Shown: positions 22,998 through 37,647 of the stretch, piece by piece | How positions within the stretch are numbered: position 1 is the stretch's first letter | Layout of the letters: each line of letters opens with the position of its first letter | Source of the DNA: Rapana venosa | Taxonomy: Eukaryota > Mollusca > Gastropoda > Neogastropoda > Muricidae | Length of the DNA stretch: 64,000 nt | Reading direction: 5' to 3' | Assembly: GCA_028751875.1 (NCBI GenBank) | Contig: CM054159.1 | Span: forward strand, 12,794,658 to 12,858,657 | Program-made: the position numbers and the translations under genes | The notes under the pieces: model-generated | What the model was told of the DNA's origin: nothing | The model's input: the letters and a program-made list of their open reading frames with translations, nothing else | Databases searched by the model: none

Positions 22998-23406
22998 AAA
23001 AAAAGGCCTGATCAACGTAATATCAGACAACATGGATGCATCCAGTATAGTATAGAATTGCCAACTGGAAAACAAACAAAACACAGGTCTCGGAATAAAG
23101 ATGTTTTGATTTTGGAGGAAAAAAATATCTTGGGGCAACAAATCTTGACTTGAAAAATATAGTCTAAAACTTGTTCCCCAAAGTAGAGGATCTGGTGCGA
23201 CAAACTGGTATACAATACAAAACACACACATAGCTGACAAAAGTCAAAACTTTTCTCAAACACGCTCACACTAAAGTAATACCCTCTCTCGCGCACACAA
23301 CAAGGTAGAACTTTCAAACGCACATGTGCGTGCACATACCCAGATTACAAAACTTGCACATTCGATCCAAAGCAAAATACGGCACGAAGCATAAACAGGC
23401 AGACAG

Positions 23407-23412
23407 TTTATT
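23407..23412 (-). terminator. RPL23: Poly(A) signal of RPL23
   Basis: TTTATT on the plus strand reads AATAAA on the minus strand, 13 nt after the TAG stop. This implies a very short 3' untranslated region, common for ribosomal protein mRNAs. The cleavage site is not visible directly. Confidence 0.8.
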
Positions 23413-23425
23413 GAAGTGCACAGAA

Positions 23426-28263
<4,838 letters not shown>

Positions 28264-28297
28264 GCTGAAGCTTTGATGTTCTGAACTGAAAGGAAGT

Positions 28298-28319
28298 GGA
28301 AAAGTGTCGAACCGGAAGT
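28298..28319 (-). promoter_or_regulatory. RPL23: RPL23 core promoter: TOP-like start and ETS site
   Basis: Plus-strand CCGGAAGT at 28312-28319 is a consensus ETS/GABP site, a common element of animal ribosomal protein promoters. Just downstream on the minus strand, CTTTTCC (plus 28304-28298) is a pyrimidine tract beginning with C, as in 5' TOP mRNAs. Starting there would give a 5' untranslated region of about 41 nt. A second candidate tract (CTTCCTTTC) lies near 28296-28288. No TATA box is evident. The start site is inferred, not observed. Confidence 0.6.
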
Positions 28320-28638
28320 TTGTATTGCAACTATACAATGTGTAGCTGTGTCGTGTGTACAACTAAAAAGTTGCAGGATCCGCAAGTGTCAGACGAAACA
28401 AACAGATAAAGAAACACTTGAAAAACAAACAAAAAACAAAAAACCCCAAGAACAACCGCTTTACAAATAAACGAAAATGTAAAAGTTAGAGTAGGGTTTA
28501 TCATCTTAAAAGTTGTTTTAAAGAAATTTTAAGCCAGAAGCTTATTGGCTTACTTAACCGAAGAAAAAGCGTCCATCTTACAAATGTTGTCCTTGTCTAT
28601 AGTTGGCATACAAAACAGTATTAAATGTGTGTGTGTGT

Positions 28639-28722
28639 GGGGGGGGGGGGGGGGGGGGGGGTTGCGCGCGCGCGTGCGTGTGCATTTGTGTATGTGTGCG
28701 TTGGTTTCATATTTAATTACAC

Positions 28723-28778
<56 letters not shown>
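28639..28778. repeat. Poly-G run and (CA)n close to the RPL23 promoter
   Basis: A run of 23 G (28639-28661) after (GT)5, then GCGCGCGCGTGCGTGTGC, a short gap and an uninterrupted (CA)n from about 28723 to 28778. The block is only some 300 bp upstream of the inferred RPL23 start. Overlapping open frames are repeat artefacts. Confidence 0.92.
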
Positions 28779-28782
<4 letters not shown>

Positions 28783-28810
28783 TATGATTATTCTATTCAA
28801 AGTGGACTGT

Positions 28811-29490
28811 TTACACTTCAGTGCAGTTCACTGCATTATACTATAGTTCACTGCACTACATTACACTACATTACACCACACCACACCGCACCGCACGCAC
28901 CGCACCGTACCGTACCGCACCCCACTACACTACACTACATTACATTACATTACACTGCACTGCACTACACTGCACTACATTCCACTACAGTCTACTGCAC
29001 TGGACAACATTACAATACACTGCACTGCACTGCGCTGCAATGTACTACACTGCACTATATTGCTCTACATTGCACTACACTCTACTGCACTCTACTCCAC
29101 TCCACTGCACTGCACCCCACTGCACTGCACTGCACTCCACTACACCACACCACACCACATCACACCCACACCACACCACACCACACTACACCACACCACA
29201 CCACACCACACTACACCACACCACACCACACCACACTGCACTGAATTGCACCCCACTCCACTCCACCCCACTCCACTCCACTCCACCCCACTCCACTCCA
29301 CTCCACTCCACGACACGACACGACACGACACGACACGACACGACACGACACTACACTACACTACACTACACTACACTACACTACACTACACTACACTACA
29401 CTACACTACATTGCACTGCACTACATCACACCATACTCCACACCACACCACACTCCACTCCACTCCACTCCACTCCACTACACTACACTA
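28811..29490. repeat. Pentanucleotide array (CACTN family)
   Basis: About 680 bp with strict 5-bp periodicity and block-wise variants: CATTA/CACTA, CACTG, CACCA (about 29145-29235), CACTC/CACCC (29250-29310), CGACA (29311-29350), CTACA (29351-29410) and again CACTC (29450-29478). Since 5 is coprime with 3, every codon phase is sampled, and no stop occurs on the plus strand for long stretches, giving a false 256-codon frame. Block structure indicates local expansion of successive variants. Confidence 0.95.
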
Positions 29491-29494
29491 ACCA

Positions 29495-30090
29495 TAAGTG
29501 GTTGTGGAGGCGCTGCATTGTCAAGAACACAAGCCATTTCCATTTATGGCGATCGTGTGCCAGTGCCTGGGTCTCAGCAAAGCTCTTTTGAGTTCATTCA
29601 GTGGTGATGTCCATCCCTTTCTTTCTCTGTCTGCCTTTTTCTTCTACCTCCTTGGGTTGTGCCTTGCAAGATTAATAATTGTTGAAAGACTGTCCAATCT
29701 TGTTACATGACCATACCATTAATCAGTTTTCTCTTCTTGGTTGATGCCAGCAAGATCTTCATAGTGGTCTGGGGTCTGTCTGATGATGTTCTACACTTCC
29801 TCATTCGTCATGTGGCCCAGGAAGGAGATACCAAAATATAACAATTATACATTGTTTCTTCAGCATCGCACGTCTACTTGCTAAAATTCTTCTCTGTAGG
29901 CTTGCTGTTAACGGGCAGGATCCGAATGCGTAGCCTACATGAAGAGGAAAAAAAGACGTGTGTCTGTGCAGTTCTTAAAATCACCGATGCTTTCGATCCT
30001 TAATCACAGATGAAGCAGCGGAATCATATATATAATTTTTGGGTTTTTTTTTATTTGGTCAGTTTTTGAAGGTGGTTGCTGTGGCTTGTT
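29495..30090. other. Spacer, no gene recognised
   Basis: About 600 bp following the pentanucleotide array. A 70-codon frame starts at 29498 but begins in repeat and shows no known domain. Confidence 0.4.
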
Positions 30091-30094
30091 GTGT

Positions 30095-30095
30095 G

Positions 30096-30162
<67 letters not shown>

Positions 30163-30362
30163 TGTGTGTGTGTGTGTGTGTGTGTTTCTCTGTTTCTATT
30201 TTTCTTTTGGAGTCAGTTTTATTATTATTGGTTATGGTAATAATGTAGTTAGATATTTATTGATCAAGTTTTTTGTTCCTAGGTAGATGGCTTGATGAAA
30301 AAAAGCAAATCCATTGCTTATTCAATGTACCATCTGGAAATAAACATTTGACTTGACTTGAT
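30095..30362 (+). repeat. (GT/GC)n microsatellite followed by repeat D
   Basis: (GT)n-(GTGC)n-(GT)n at 30095-30184, then TTTCTCTGTTTCTATTTTTC, GGTTATGGTAATAATG, TAGATGGCTTGATGAA, TTATTCAATGTACCATCTGG and an ending of TTGACTTGACTTGA. The same order, again directly downstream of a GT repeat, is found at 33757-33993, so D is a dispersed repeat with a TTGAC-type 3' end. Confidence 0.82.
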
Positions 30363-30741
30363 TTATGATGGTAAACATCAGATATGCATGAAGCTTACAG
30401 CTGAACTTTAACCTACCTATGTAAATGGATTTCAATAATTTATATATCTAAAATGTTCTTGGGTGTTTCACTGAAAAAGTTGCCTACCTACCTACCTACT
30501 CCACCCACCTACCTACCTACCTACCTTTTCCCCCTCCTTTAAAAAAAAACCCAACTGGTTTAAACAAAATCTTTTTGGTTTTTTGTTTGTTTTTGTTGTT
30601 GCTGTTTTAAAAAAAAAATCATATTTTCAGTTTTTCCATTGTGCAACTACGAATTGATAGAATCACATTAGTGGGCTAAGGAGTACGGAAGTGGGAATCT
30701 TTGCTTTCCTATTGTGATGGACATGAATCGAGCATGCATTA

Positions 30742-30742
<1 letters not shown>
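30363..30742. other. Spacer with CCTA repeats
   Basis: AT-rich sequence with (CCTA)n-type repeats at about 30484-30527. Nothing gene-like. Confidence 0.5.

Positions 30743-30776
<34 letters not shown>
30743..30776. repeat. (TC)n microsatellite, left flank of a LINE
   Basis: An uninterrupted (TC)n run directly preceding the 5'-truncated LINE. It has a counterpart of similar length directly after the LINE's 3' end (32553-32584). Confidence 0.9.
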
Positions 30777-30778
<2 letters not shown>

Positions 30779-30782
30779 GCAG

Positions 30783-32550
30783 TGCTGCAACAGCACTTGA
30801 TCTTAAGGTTAATCTGAATAAGAGTAATGTTGTTGTATTCAGAAAAGGTGGTTATTTAGCTGCTCACGAAAAATGGCTGTACAATGGAAAAGTCATGCCT
30901 GTGATAAATGTATATTTATTTTTATTTTTATTTATTTTTATTTTATACCACTTTAAGTCACGAGATTTCTCTGCGTGAAATTCGGGCTGCTCTCCCCGGG
31001 GAGAGCGCGTCGCCACAAGAGCAGCGCCACCCTTTTTTTTTCTTCTTTTTTTTTCTTTTGGTCTGCAACTGTATTTGTTTCCCTATCAGAGTGGCTTTTT
31101 TCTAAGAATTTTGCCAGGGACAACTCCCTTGTTGCCGTGGGTTCTTTTACGTGCGCTGAAAATTTTGTGTAACACACGGGACATCGGTTTATCGTCTCAT
31201 CCGAAAGACTAGCGCCCAGACCACCACTCATGGTCTAATGGATGGGGAAAAATTTAGTTCCCAAACGGGGTACGAACCGCGCACACACCCGACCCGGACT
31301 TTTCGCATTCTAGACAGGTGCGTTACCTCTAGACCACCGATCCACTATCTAGGAATCTGTTTTTCTACAAAGCTTAGTTTCACAACTGCATGTAAAGATC
31401 TGGCAAGTCCAGGCAAAAGAAGCTTGTTAATCGTTTTGAAAAAATTACGAATATTGAATAATAATGCTTTTGACTTGTTGATTTGATGCACAAATACAAC
31501 CCACTGTGTTATATGGCGCGGAATTTGGGGACTGGATGCAGCTGTAACACATTGTGAATCAGTACACCTCTTTGCTTTAAAGCAGTTTTTAGGCTTAGAT
31601 AGACGTACACCTAATGATCTTGTTTATAGTGAAACCAATAGATATCCTCTCTCTATTAATGCTGCTGTAAGATGCATGAGATATTGGATTAAGATTCTGC
31701 ATATGGATGAGTGCAGGTTACCTTTTAAGTTTTACAAGATGCTTTATGATCTAGATGTCAAGGGGAAAAGCACCTGGGCTTCACAAATACGTACCTGTTT
31801 ATGTGAACTTGGCTTTGGGTTTGGCTCAATCAAGGTGTCCGAAATAGAGAGCTTATCAAGGTTTTCAGGCAAAGACTGATTGACTGCCGTGGCAGCAGTG
31901 GAGTGGTCATATACAAAACAGTGAAAGATTTCAAATGTACAGACATTTTATAGGTTCACACGATGTCAAACCTTATCTAAAACTTGATATGGACATACAC
32001 TTGAAAAGAATAAAAGTATGTCTAAGTTTAGACTTGGTGTATCAGACATAAATGTTCATAAATTTAGATATATAGAACATGATGATGATGACCTCAGGTT
32101 GCCATGCCCATTATGTAAGCAAACAGTGGAAGATGAAGTGCATTCTGTGCTGTGCTGTCCAGTATTAGAAGTGAGGTCTCTGACGCCTCGCTCCCCTACG
32201 ACCTTATAGGGTATGGGACTCCTTTACCTTTACCTTACCTTAAAGTATAGTAGACAGCCAAATTTATTTAGATTCTGTCTACTCATGGCATCTAGTCACC
32301 CTGAGATTGTACCCAGCCTTGCTTTATATTTGTGTAAAGCCTTTAGAATAAGAGATATCTTGGTTTCTTAAGTCATATTTTTTAAACTGATTTTTTATTG
32401 TGGTAGTTGTGGGTATACATTAACACTTTGGGGTGGTTTTTTTTGGTGTTACTTATTGTTCTCACTAAAATACTGAGCAGTTTGGCAATCCCCCTTCATG
32501 TATGGGCCAATGGCTTTTTTGTGAATAAATCTTTCGAGTTCGAGTTCGAG

Positions 32551-32551
<1 letters not shown>
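30783..32551 (+). pseudogene. 5'-truncated non-LTR retrotransposon ORF2, split by a SINE
   Basis: The C-terminal part of a LINE reverse-transcriptase ORF, broken. Segment 1 (30786-30915) reads LDLKVNLNKSNVVVFRKGGY and AAHEKWLYNGKVMPVIN, typical of the end of the RT palm/thumb. A SINE (about 30935-31343) interrupts, and segment 2 resumes at 31344 with YLGICFSTKLSF. It goes on through WGLDAAVTHCESVHLFALKQ, RTPNDLVYSETNRYPLS, KSTWASQIRTCL and the zinc-knuckle-like CPLCKQTVEDEVHSVLCCP near 32103-32160 to LASSHPEIVPSLALYLCKAF-type sequence. At least two frameshifts and several stops occur (for example at 31484 and near 31540), plus a short insertion at 32175-32240. AATAAA at 32524 and a (TTCGAG)3 tail end the element. 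It is dead. The clade is not assigned. Confidence 0.9.
30935..31343 (-). mobile_element. SINE family A inserted in the LINE
   Basis: On the minus strand it reads GGATCGGTGGTCTAGAGGTA (head), GCGGTTCGTACCCCGTTTGG, CCATTAGACCATGAGTGGTG, TCGGATGAGACGATAAACCG, GTTGTCCCTGGCAAAATTCT, and CCCGAATTTCACGCAGAGAA, with an A/T-rich tail next to LINE segment 1. This copy has an ATAAAATAAAAATAAA-type tail and lacks the GAGCGCTTTGATTTG module of the copy at 24243. LINE coding sequence resumes right at the head, which dates the SINE after the LINE. Confidence 0.92.
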
Positions 32552-32552
<1 letters not shown>

Positions 32553-32586
<34 letters not shown>

Positions 32587-32690
32587 TGGTAGTCTTCTGT
32601 CTTTTCCTTGTTTTTCCCCTTCTCATGGACTTTGTTGTTGTTGTTGCTGTTGGTTCTTTCCTGTTCCACTTTCATCGTTTTTCCTACCTA
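32553..32690. repeat. (TC)n and dispersed repeat F
   Basis: (TC)n at 32553-32584, then GTAGTCTTCTGTCTTTTCCT, TGGACTTTGTTGTTGTTG and GTTGGTTCTTTCCTGTTCCA. A closely similar run follows another (TC)n at 62690-62810, also right after a LINE-like 3' tail. Confidence 0.85.
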
Positions 32691-32870
32691 CCTACCTACC
32701 TACCTACCTACCTATGACATTGTGCATATTTTAATTATTTATATTTATATGGTATAATTTTTTTTAAATGCTATATTTGTTTCCTTGTGATGTGACGTCA
32801 CAGGACTGGCTTTGTCTCAAATGGATGGGTGACCTGGCTGACAGTGACAGAGCTGCACAACTAGGTGCCA
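32690..32870. other. (CCTA)n and spacer
   Basis: (CCTA)n at about 32685-32714 followed by AT-rich sequence. No gene. Confidence 0.5.
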
Positions 32871-32871
32871 A

Positions 32872-32975
32872 ACATGAAAACCGCATACACACGGGGACTA
32901 GATGTAAAAAAGCACATGAGTGCTTATTCCATTATCCTCGATATAAAAGAATAAATAAATAAATAAAGCATTGGG
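32872..32975 (+). mobile_element. SINE family B, 3' end
   Basis: ACCGCATACACACGGGGACT, AAAAAAGCACATGAGTGCTT, ATTCCATTATCCTCGATATA and an (AATA)n tail. Only the 3' third is present. Confidence 0.85.
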
Positions 32976-33085
32976 GCAGAAAAGCTCTATATTATATGTT
33001 CAGTCTTTCATTCTTGCAAGAGCTAGGGCTATAATCTATTAGAAAAAAAAAGCATCCTCACGCAAAGTCACAAAGCTTACTCTCC

Positions 33086-33249
33086 CCCCCCCCCCCCCCC
33101 CCCCCCACCCCCGGGGGAAAAAAAGGTTAATTTTGAATAGACTTGTCCTTATCAATATCCAGATTCTATGTGATAATAAGCAGTCTAAAATCTGCACTAT
33201 CCATTCTATATTAAGCCATGAACAGTCGCGGATATGTGTGTGTAAGTGT

Positions 33250-33291
<42 letters not shown>

Positions 33292-33335
33292 CGTGCGTGT
33301 GTGTATGTGTGTATGTGTGTGTGCGCGCGCATGTT
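33086..33335. repeat. Poly-C run and (GT)n
   Basis: A C run at about 33086-33105 and (GT)n at about 33249-33286 continuing as GTGCGTGCGTGTGTGTATG to 33335. Frames on both strands here are repeat-derived. Confidence 0.9.
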
Positions 33336-33424
33336 CGCACACATGTATCCGTGTCTGCTCGCAGGTGTGTGCAGGTGTACAAGTGTGTATGGTATCTATA
33401 GGATAAAACTGAATGCATTTATTG

Positions 33425-33750
33425 GCAAATTCAACAGAATAATGGAATAAGCACTTATGTGCTTTTTTTTACCACCAGTCCCCGTGTGTATGCGGTTTTG
33501 TAAATTGTCATCTGTTCCCACCGGCACACAATGGCCTACTCTTACGAAAAGCGGAACAGGATTTTAACGTGTGCGCAAGATGTTCTGCGTGCGTTGGCAC
33601 ACGGGGCCTCGGTTTATAGTCTCATCCGAAGGACTTTTGGGGAAAGTGGAGTCTGCACTGATGTTAACTCCAGGGGAAAATTTCCCCTTGAACGGGAATC
33701 GAACCCAGGTTGTCAGATTGCGAGCGCAATGTTCTGACCACTAGGCTATC

Positions 33751-33754
<4 letters not shown>
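33425..33754 (-). mobile_element. SINE family B, full-length copy
   Basis: Minus-strand order: head GGATAGCCTAGTGGTCAGAA (A box TAGCCTAGTGG), GCGCTCGCAATCTGACAACC, B box GGGTTCGATTCCCG, CCCCTGGAGTTAACATCAGT, shared core TCGGATGAGACTATAAACCG, GCAGAACATCTTGCGCACAC, TTCCGCTTTTCGTAAGAGTA, GGCCATTGTGTGCCGGTGGG, GGGGACTGGTGG and the tail AGTGCTTATTCCATTATTCT. The head directly abuts a (GT)n microsatellite at 33757. Best reference copy of the family in this window. Confidence 0.93.
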
Positions 33755-33756
<2 letters not shown>

Positions 33757-33793
<37 letters not shown>

Positions 33794-33993
33794 CGTGTGT
33801 GCGTGTGTTTTCTTTCTTTTTTTCTTCTCTGTTTCTATTTTTATTGTGGAGTTAGTGCTATTATTATTGGTTATAGTAATAATGTTAGATAATATTGATA
33901 AAGTTTTTTGTTCCTAGATAGATGGCTTGATGAAAAAAAGCAAATGTATTGCTTATTCAATGTACCATCTGAAAATTAAAAATTGACTTGACA
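33757..33993 (+). repeat. (GT)n microsatellite followed by repeat D
   Basis: (GT)n with GCGCGCG interruptions to about 33808, then TTCTCTGTTTCTATTTTTAT, GGTTATAGTAATAATG, TAGATGGCTTGATGAA, TTATTCAATGTACCATCTGA and TTGACTTGAC. It corresponds to 30095-30362 in content, order and orientation. Confidence 0.83.
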
Positions 33994-34025
33994 CACACAC
34001 GCACGCATGCGCACACACACACACA

Positions 34026-34056
<31 letters not shown>

Positions 34057-34094
34057 CATGCACGCACGCACGCGCGCGCGCACACTCGCACACT

Positions 34095-34140
<46 letters not shown>

Positions 34141-34157
34141 ACACACACACACACACT
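33994..34157. repeat. (CA)n with GCGC-rich centre
   Basis: CA/CG alternating sequence with ACGCACGCGCGCGCGCACAC in the middle. It is purine-pyrimidine alternating throughout, so it could adopt Z-DNA. Not coding. Confidence 0.92.
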
Positions 34158-34359
34158 TCAGTTTGTATTAAAAAAAGACTCAATATTGCTGGGTCAAGAG
34201 CGGTAAACTGGTTCTTTGCATTTAGAAATTAAAAAAAAAAAAAAAATTTAAAAAGGAAATGCCAACCTGTTAAAGATCATTCTAGACTAATGGCCGAGAT
34301 TAGATAATGGGTTGAGAACAATAGGTAGCAATGGAAATAAAAGGTGGTTTCATCCAGAG

Positions 34360-34455
34360 GTAGCCACCGATTTATCATAATAATAATAATGATAAATGGA
34401 ATTTCTTTAGCGCTATATCTTGCAAAACAAATCAAAGCGCTTGACCCTTTTGTAA
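34360..34455 (-). mobile_element. SINE/LINE tail remnant
   Basis: (ATA)n, AAATGGAATTTCTTTAGCGC, TATATCTTGCAAAACAAATC, AAAGCGCTT: the reverse complement of the GAGCGCTTTGATTTG..GCGCTATATAAATTCCATT tail of SINE family A. Confidence 0.78.
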
Positions 34456-34459
34456 ATAC

Positions 34460-34918
34460 GATGCAGATGACAAAACAGATTTCCATAGTATTATTATTCA
34501 TGTAAAACCTATAACTTACTAAAAACCAACCCCAAACTGAACTAGAGAGATCTACATAATAAAACAACAGCAACAACAACAAAACAAAACAAACAAACAA
34601 AAAACACCCAATCAACAACAGCAGGAAAACAAAACAAAATGTCGTTTCCCTTACTTTTTGTGTGTGCTTAGTTTTGAAATCAGTATTTAGAAAGTAATTC
34701 GTACTGAAGACTATTCATTATAGACCAACAAATCATTTAAAATAGGCAATTTATTATTGCACATGTATACAATCTATGTGCTTAATTTCGTAAGACGACG
34801 TTATGGCTGTTGTTTCGGTATTAATTAATTCTGGACTGGATAGTCGATGCATGCAACATCGCGTGCACTTTGTCGTTCCTGGTTGCCTTCGTGCTGGCTT
34901 GCGTGCACACGTGTGCAT

Positions 34919-34949
<31 letters not shown>

Positions 34950-35400
34950 AGCGCGCGCGCATGTAATGTGTGTATGTGTATGCGCTCCTGCTGCGTTTAT
35001 GGTCACTTGGTTATTTAAAAATCAGAGAACGGGATTATATCTTTTAATGAGATTTGTGGAAGTTTTACAATCGTAACTTACTATGAAACTATTGTAGAAT
35101 GAAAAAAAACACCCAAACTTGTTGTCCATGTCAAGTGTATGTTTTGTCTAACAATATCTGAATAATTTCTCTATATTTACAATCAGTTCATTTGGCTAGG
35201 GGACCGGCACGTGGCATATTGGGTAAACTATAATTAACTCAATATGTTTCGTAGGCCAATTCTAAAACACCAAGCTCCCTTAAGATTTGTATGCTTGACC
35301 TCATTTAACAAAAACTAAGACCAAATAATAAAGAAGAAAAAAAGTCATTCATAACTTTTTGATAAAACCCCGCCTTCAAAAAAATACACATTGGTAGGCT
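34460..35400. other. Spacer upstream of the Lasp gene
   Basis: AT-rich sequence with CAA repeats near 34565-34605 and a (GT)n at 34923-34950 running into GAGCGCGCGCGCATG. No TATA box or other promoter motif that I can assign. The Lasp promoter should lie in the right-hand part, but the start site is not visible. Confidence 0.45.
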
Positions 35401-35608
35401 GTCAGTTCTTTTGAAGCCCTCCCTTTTGCACACGACCCTTCAGAGATTCAAGTCTGCCGACGAGTGGAATTTCCTCAAAGGTGGATTTCCGTGCCCAAAC
35501 ATCGACATTTGCTCAAAAATTTCAGGGGCGTGTTGGACCTTCTGTTGGAAATTGTGTGCCACTAGACTGCTTGAGGCTTGTGTTAACAGTTTATAGGAAT
35601 CTGTCAAA
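35400..35608 (+). promoter_or_regulatory. Lasp: Probable 5' leader region of Lasp
   Basis: This stretch, immediately upstream of the start codon, lacks repeats and is more GC-balanced than its surroundings, as expected for a 5' untranslated exon. An upstream ATG at 35411 opens a 61-codon frame that ends 12 nt before the Lasp start; if the mRNA begins upstream of it, this would be an upstream ORF. The boundary is inference. Confidence 0.4.
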
Positions 35609-37265
35609 ATGAGCAAGAAGTGTGCAAAGTGTACGAAAACGGTGTATCCAACCGAAGAACTGAAATGTTTGGACAAGGTAAGTCGCTGCTTGATTCAGTG
35701 CAGTTTGACCCTCTACGTATGCCGTTACTTTTCGCGCTAATTGCTTAAGCAGTCATTTGACTTGCAGACGAAACAAGGCCGAAATCAGCTACTGGCATTG
35801 GATGTAAATTCGTGAAAAGTAGTCACATAAAAAAGCTGTGAGTGCATTCATCAGTTGTTTGTAATGGGGTTTTATTGTCTTTCGGTAAACGGTAAAGGTG
35901 GGTGGGGTCGCTGGACCGCCACATTACCTCGGTAATTTGATTCCATTTACAACGTTTAGCTACTGGGTGGCACAGACACTATAAAATATAAAGATTTTAC
36001 TTTGTTTGATATTTGTCTTGTTAGGAAGCATTAAAATGAAAACCCAACCGAAGCAATATTGAATTACAAGGCGTGTTGCTACGCAAGCGCAAAGCAGGAG
36101 GCTGTAAACATCCTTCGATCATGGAGGATTCAGCCCGAAAGATTCTTATTTTCATGCTCAGAAGACATGATATGCGTTGTTTCATCAATATTTGAAATAT
36201 TGATAGGATCAACAGCTGTTTTGTGGCTGTCTAAAGAGATGAATGTGCCCCTAGATGATGAAGAACTTTAGAACAGGAAAATCAATCTGTGAACTCTTTG
36301 ACTTTGATGAAAACAGAAAGGACCAACTACTTGAGCTAGCCTAAATATTTTGTTAGCTATATAGTGGGACTAGTTTCAGCCATGGCAGTGGTACTGATGA
36401 GATGGACAGGGACAGACACATGCCTAAGCATCTTGATGCATATGCGCATGAGCACACACACACACACACCACCACCACCACCACCACCACCACCACCAGG
36501 CCATGCCACCATATCGGTATATGCCACCCCATGCCAAACCACACCACACCGCACCGCACCACACCACATCACGTCACACCACACCACACCACACAGAAAA
36601 ACCCAACCCTTACACACAGACATAAGTCACATATCCACCCACCTAAACACACTCGCACACAAACACACAGGTAAACACAACACACACATGGTCATGTTCA
36701 CACTCGCATGTACACACAGTGACACACACACACTCACGCACATGTGACATACACACACATGCACACACACACGTAGTACACACAGACAGACACACAGACA
36801 CAGTGACAACACACACACAGTGCCAACATTGTATACACATGTATAGACACACATGTATACTTGTCTAATATTACTTATGCTGTAACAGTGAAAGACGTCA
36901 AATCAAGAGAATGAACGAACACACACGCTCTCACACACATAATACACATACAATATACATTGATACAATGATACACACACACACACACTCACACTCACAC
37001 ACAGGCCCCGTGTGCGAACGCATGCAGAACATCTTGTGCACATGTTAAAACCTGTTCTGCTTTTTAGAAGAGTAGGCCATTGTGTGCCGGTGGGAACGGA
37101 TGACAAAATTTACAAAACTGCCTACACACAGGGACTGGATGTAAAAAAGCACACATGCTTATTCCATTATCCTCAATGAACCCCCCCTAAAAACAACAAC
37201 CACCACACAAACAACCCCCCCCCCCCCCCCCCCCCACACACACACATACATACATACATACATAC

Positions 37266-37326
<61 letters not shown>

Positions 37327-37610
37327 AAATTCATAATTTGCATGCATCACATGATACGGATAGAGAATTTTATGTATTATATGCTTAACTTTTAAATAAA
37401 AAAAATTGAAGTACAACTTTTAGACATTTTTGTTTTTATAATATAAGTTGTAGTTTTTACCAGAGAATTGAGAAGTGATGGTCACACCTTTGTCAGTTTG
37501 TGCACACATAAAGTAACAGTGCATGTTTTTTTTTCTTCATTTTTTTATGTTATAATTTACTTATTCATTCTTTCGAGGATAATGCCTAATGGAATAAGCA
37601 CTTTGTGTGT

Positions 37611-37647
<37 letters not shown>

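Noticed and set aside
28821..29591. 256-codon plus-strand frame
   Set aside because: It is produced by a 5-bp repeat without stop triplets; a second frame is open at the same time.
36059..36271. 70-codon frame in Lasp intron 1 as an alternative exon
   Set aside because: No acceptor or donor in a compatible phase that I could identify, and no resemblance to Lasp family sequence.
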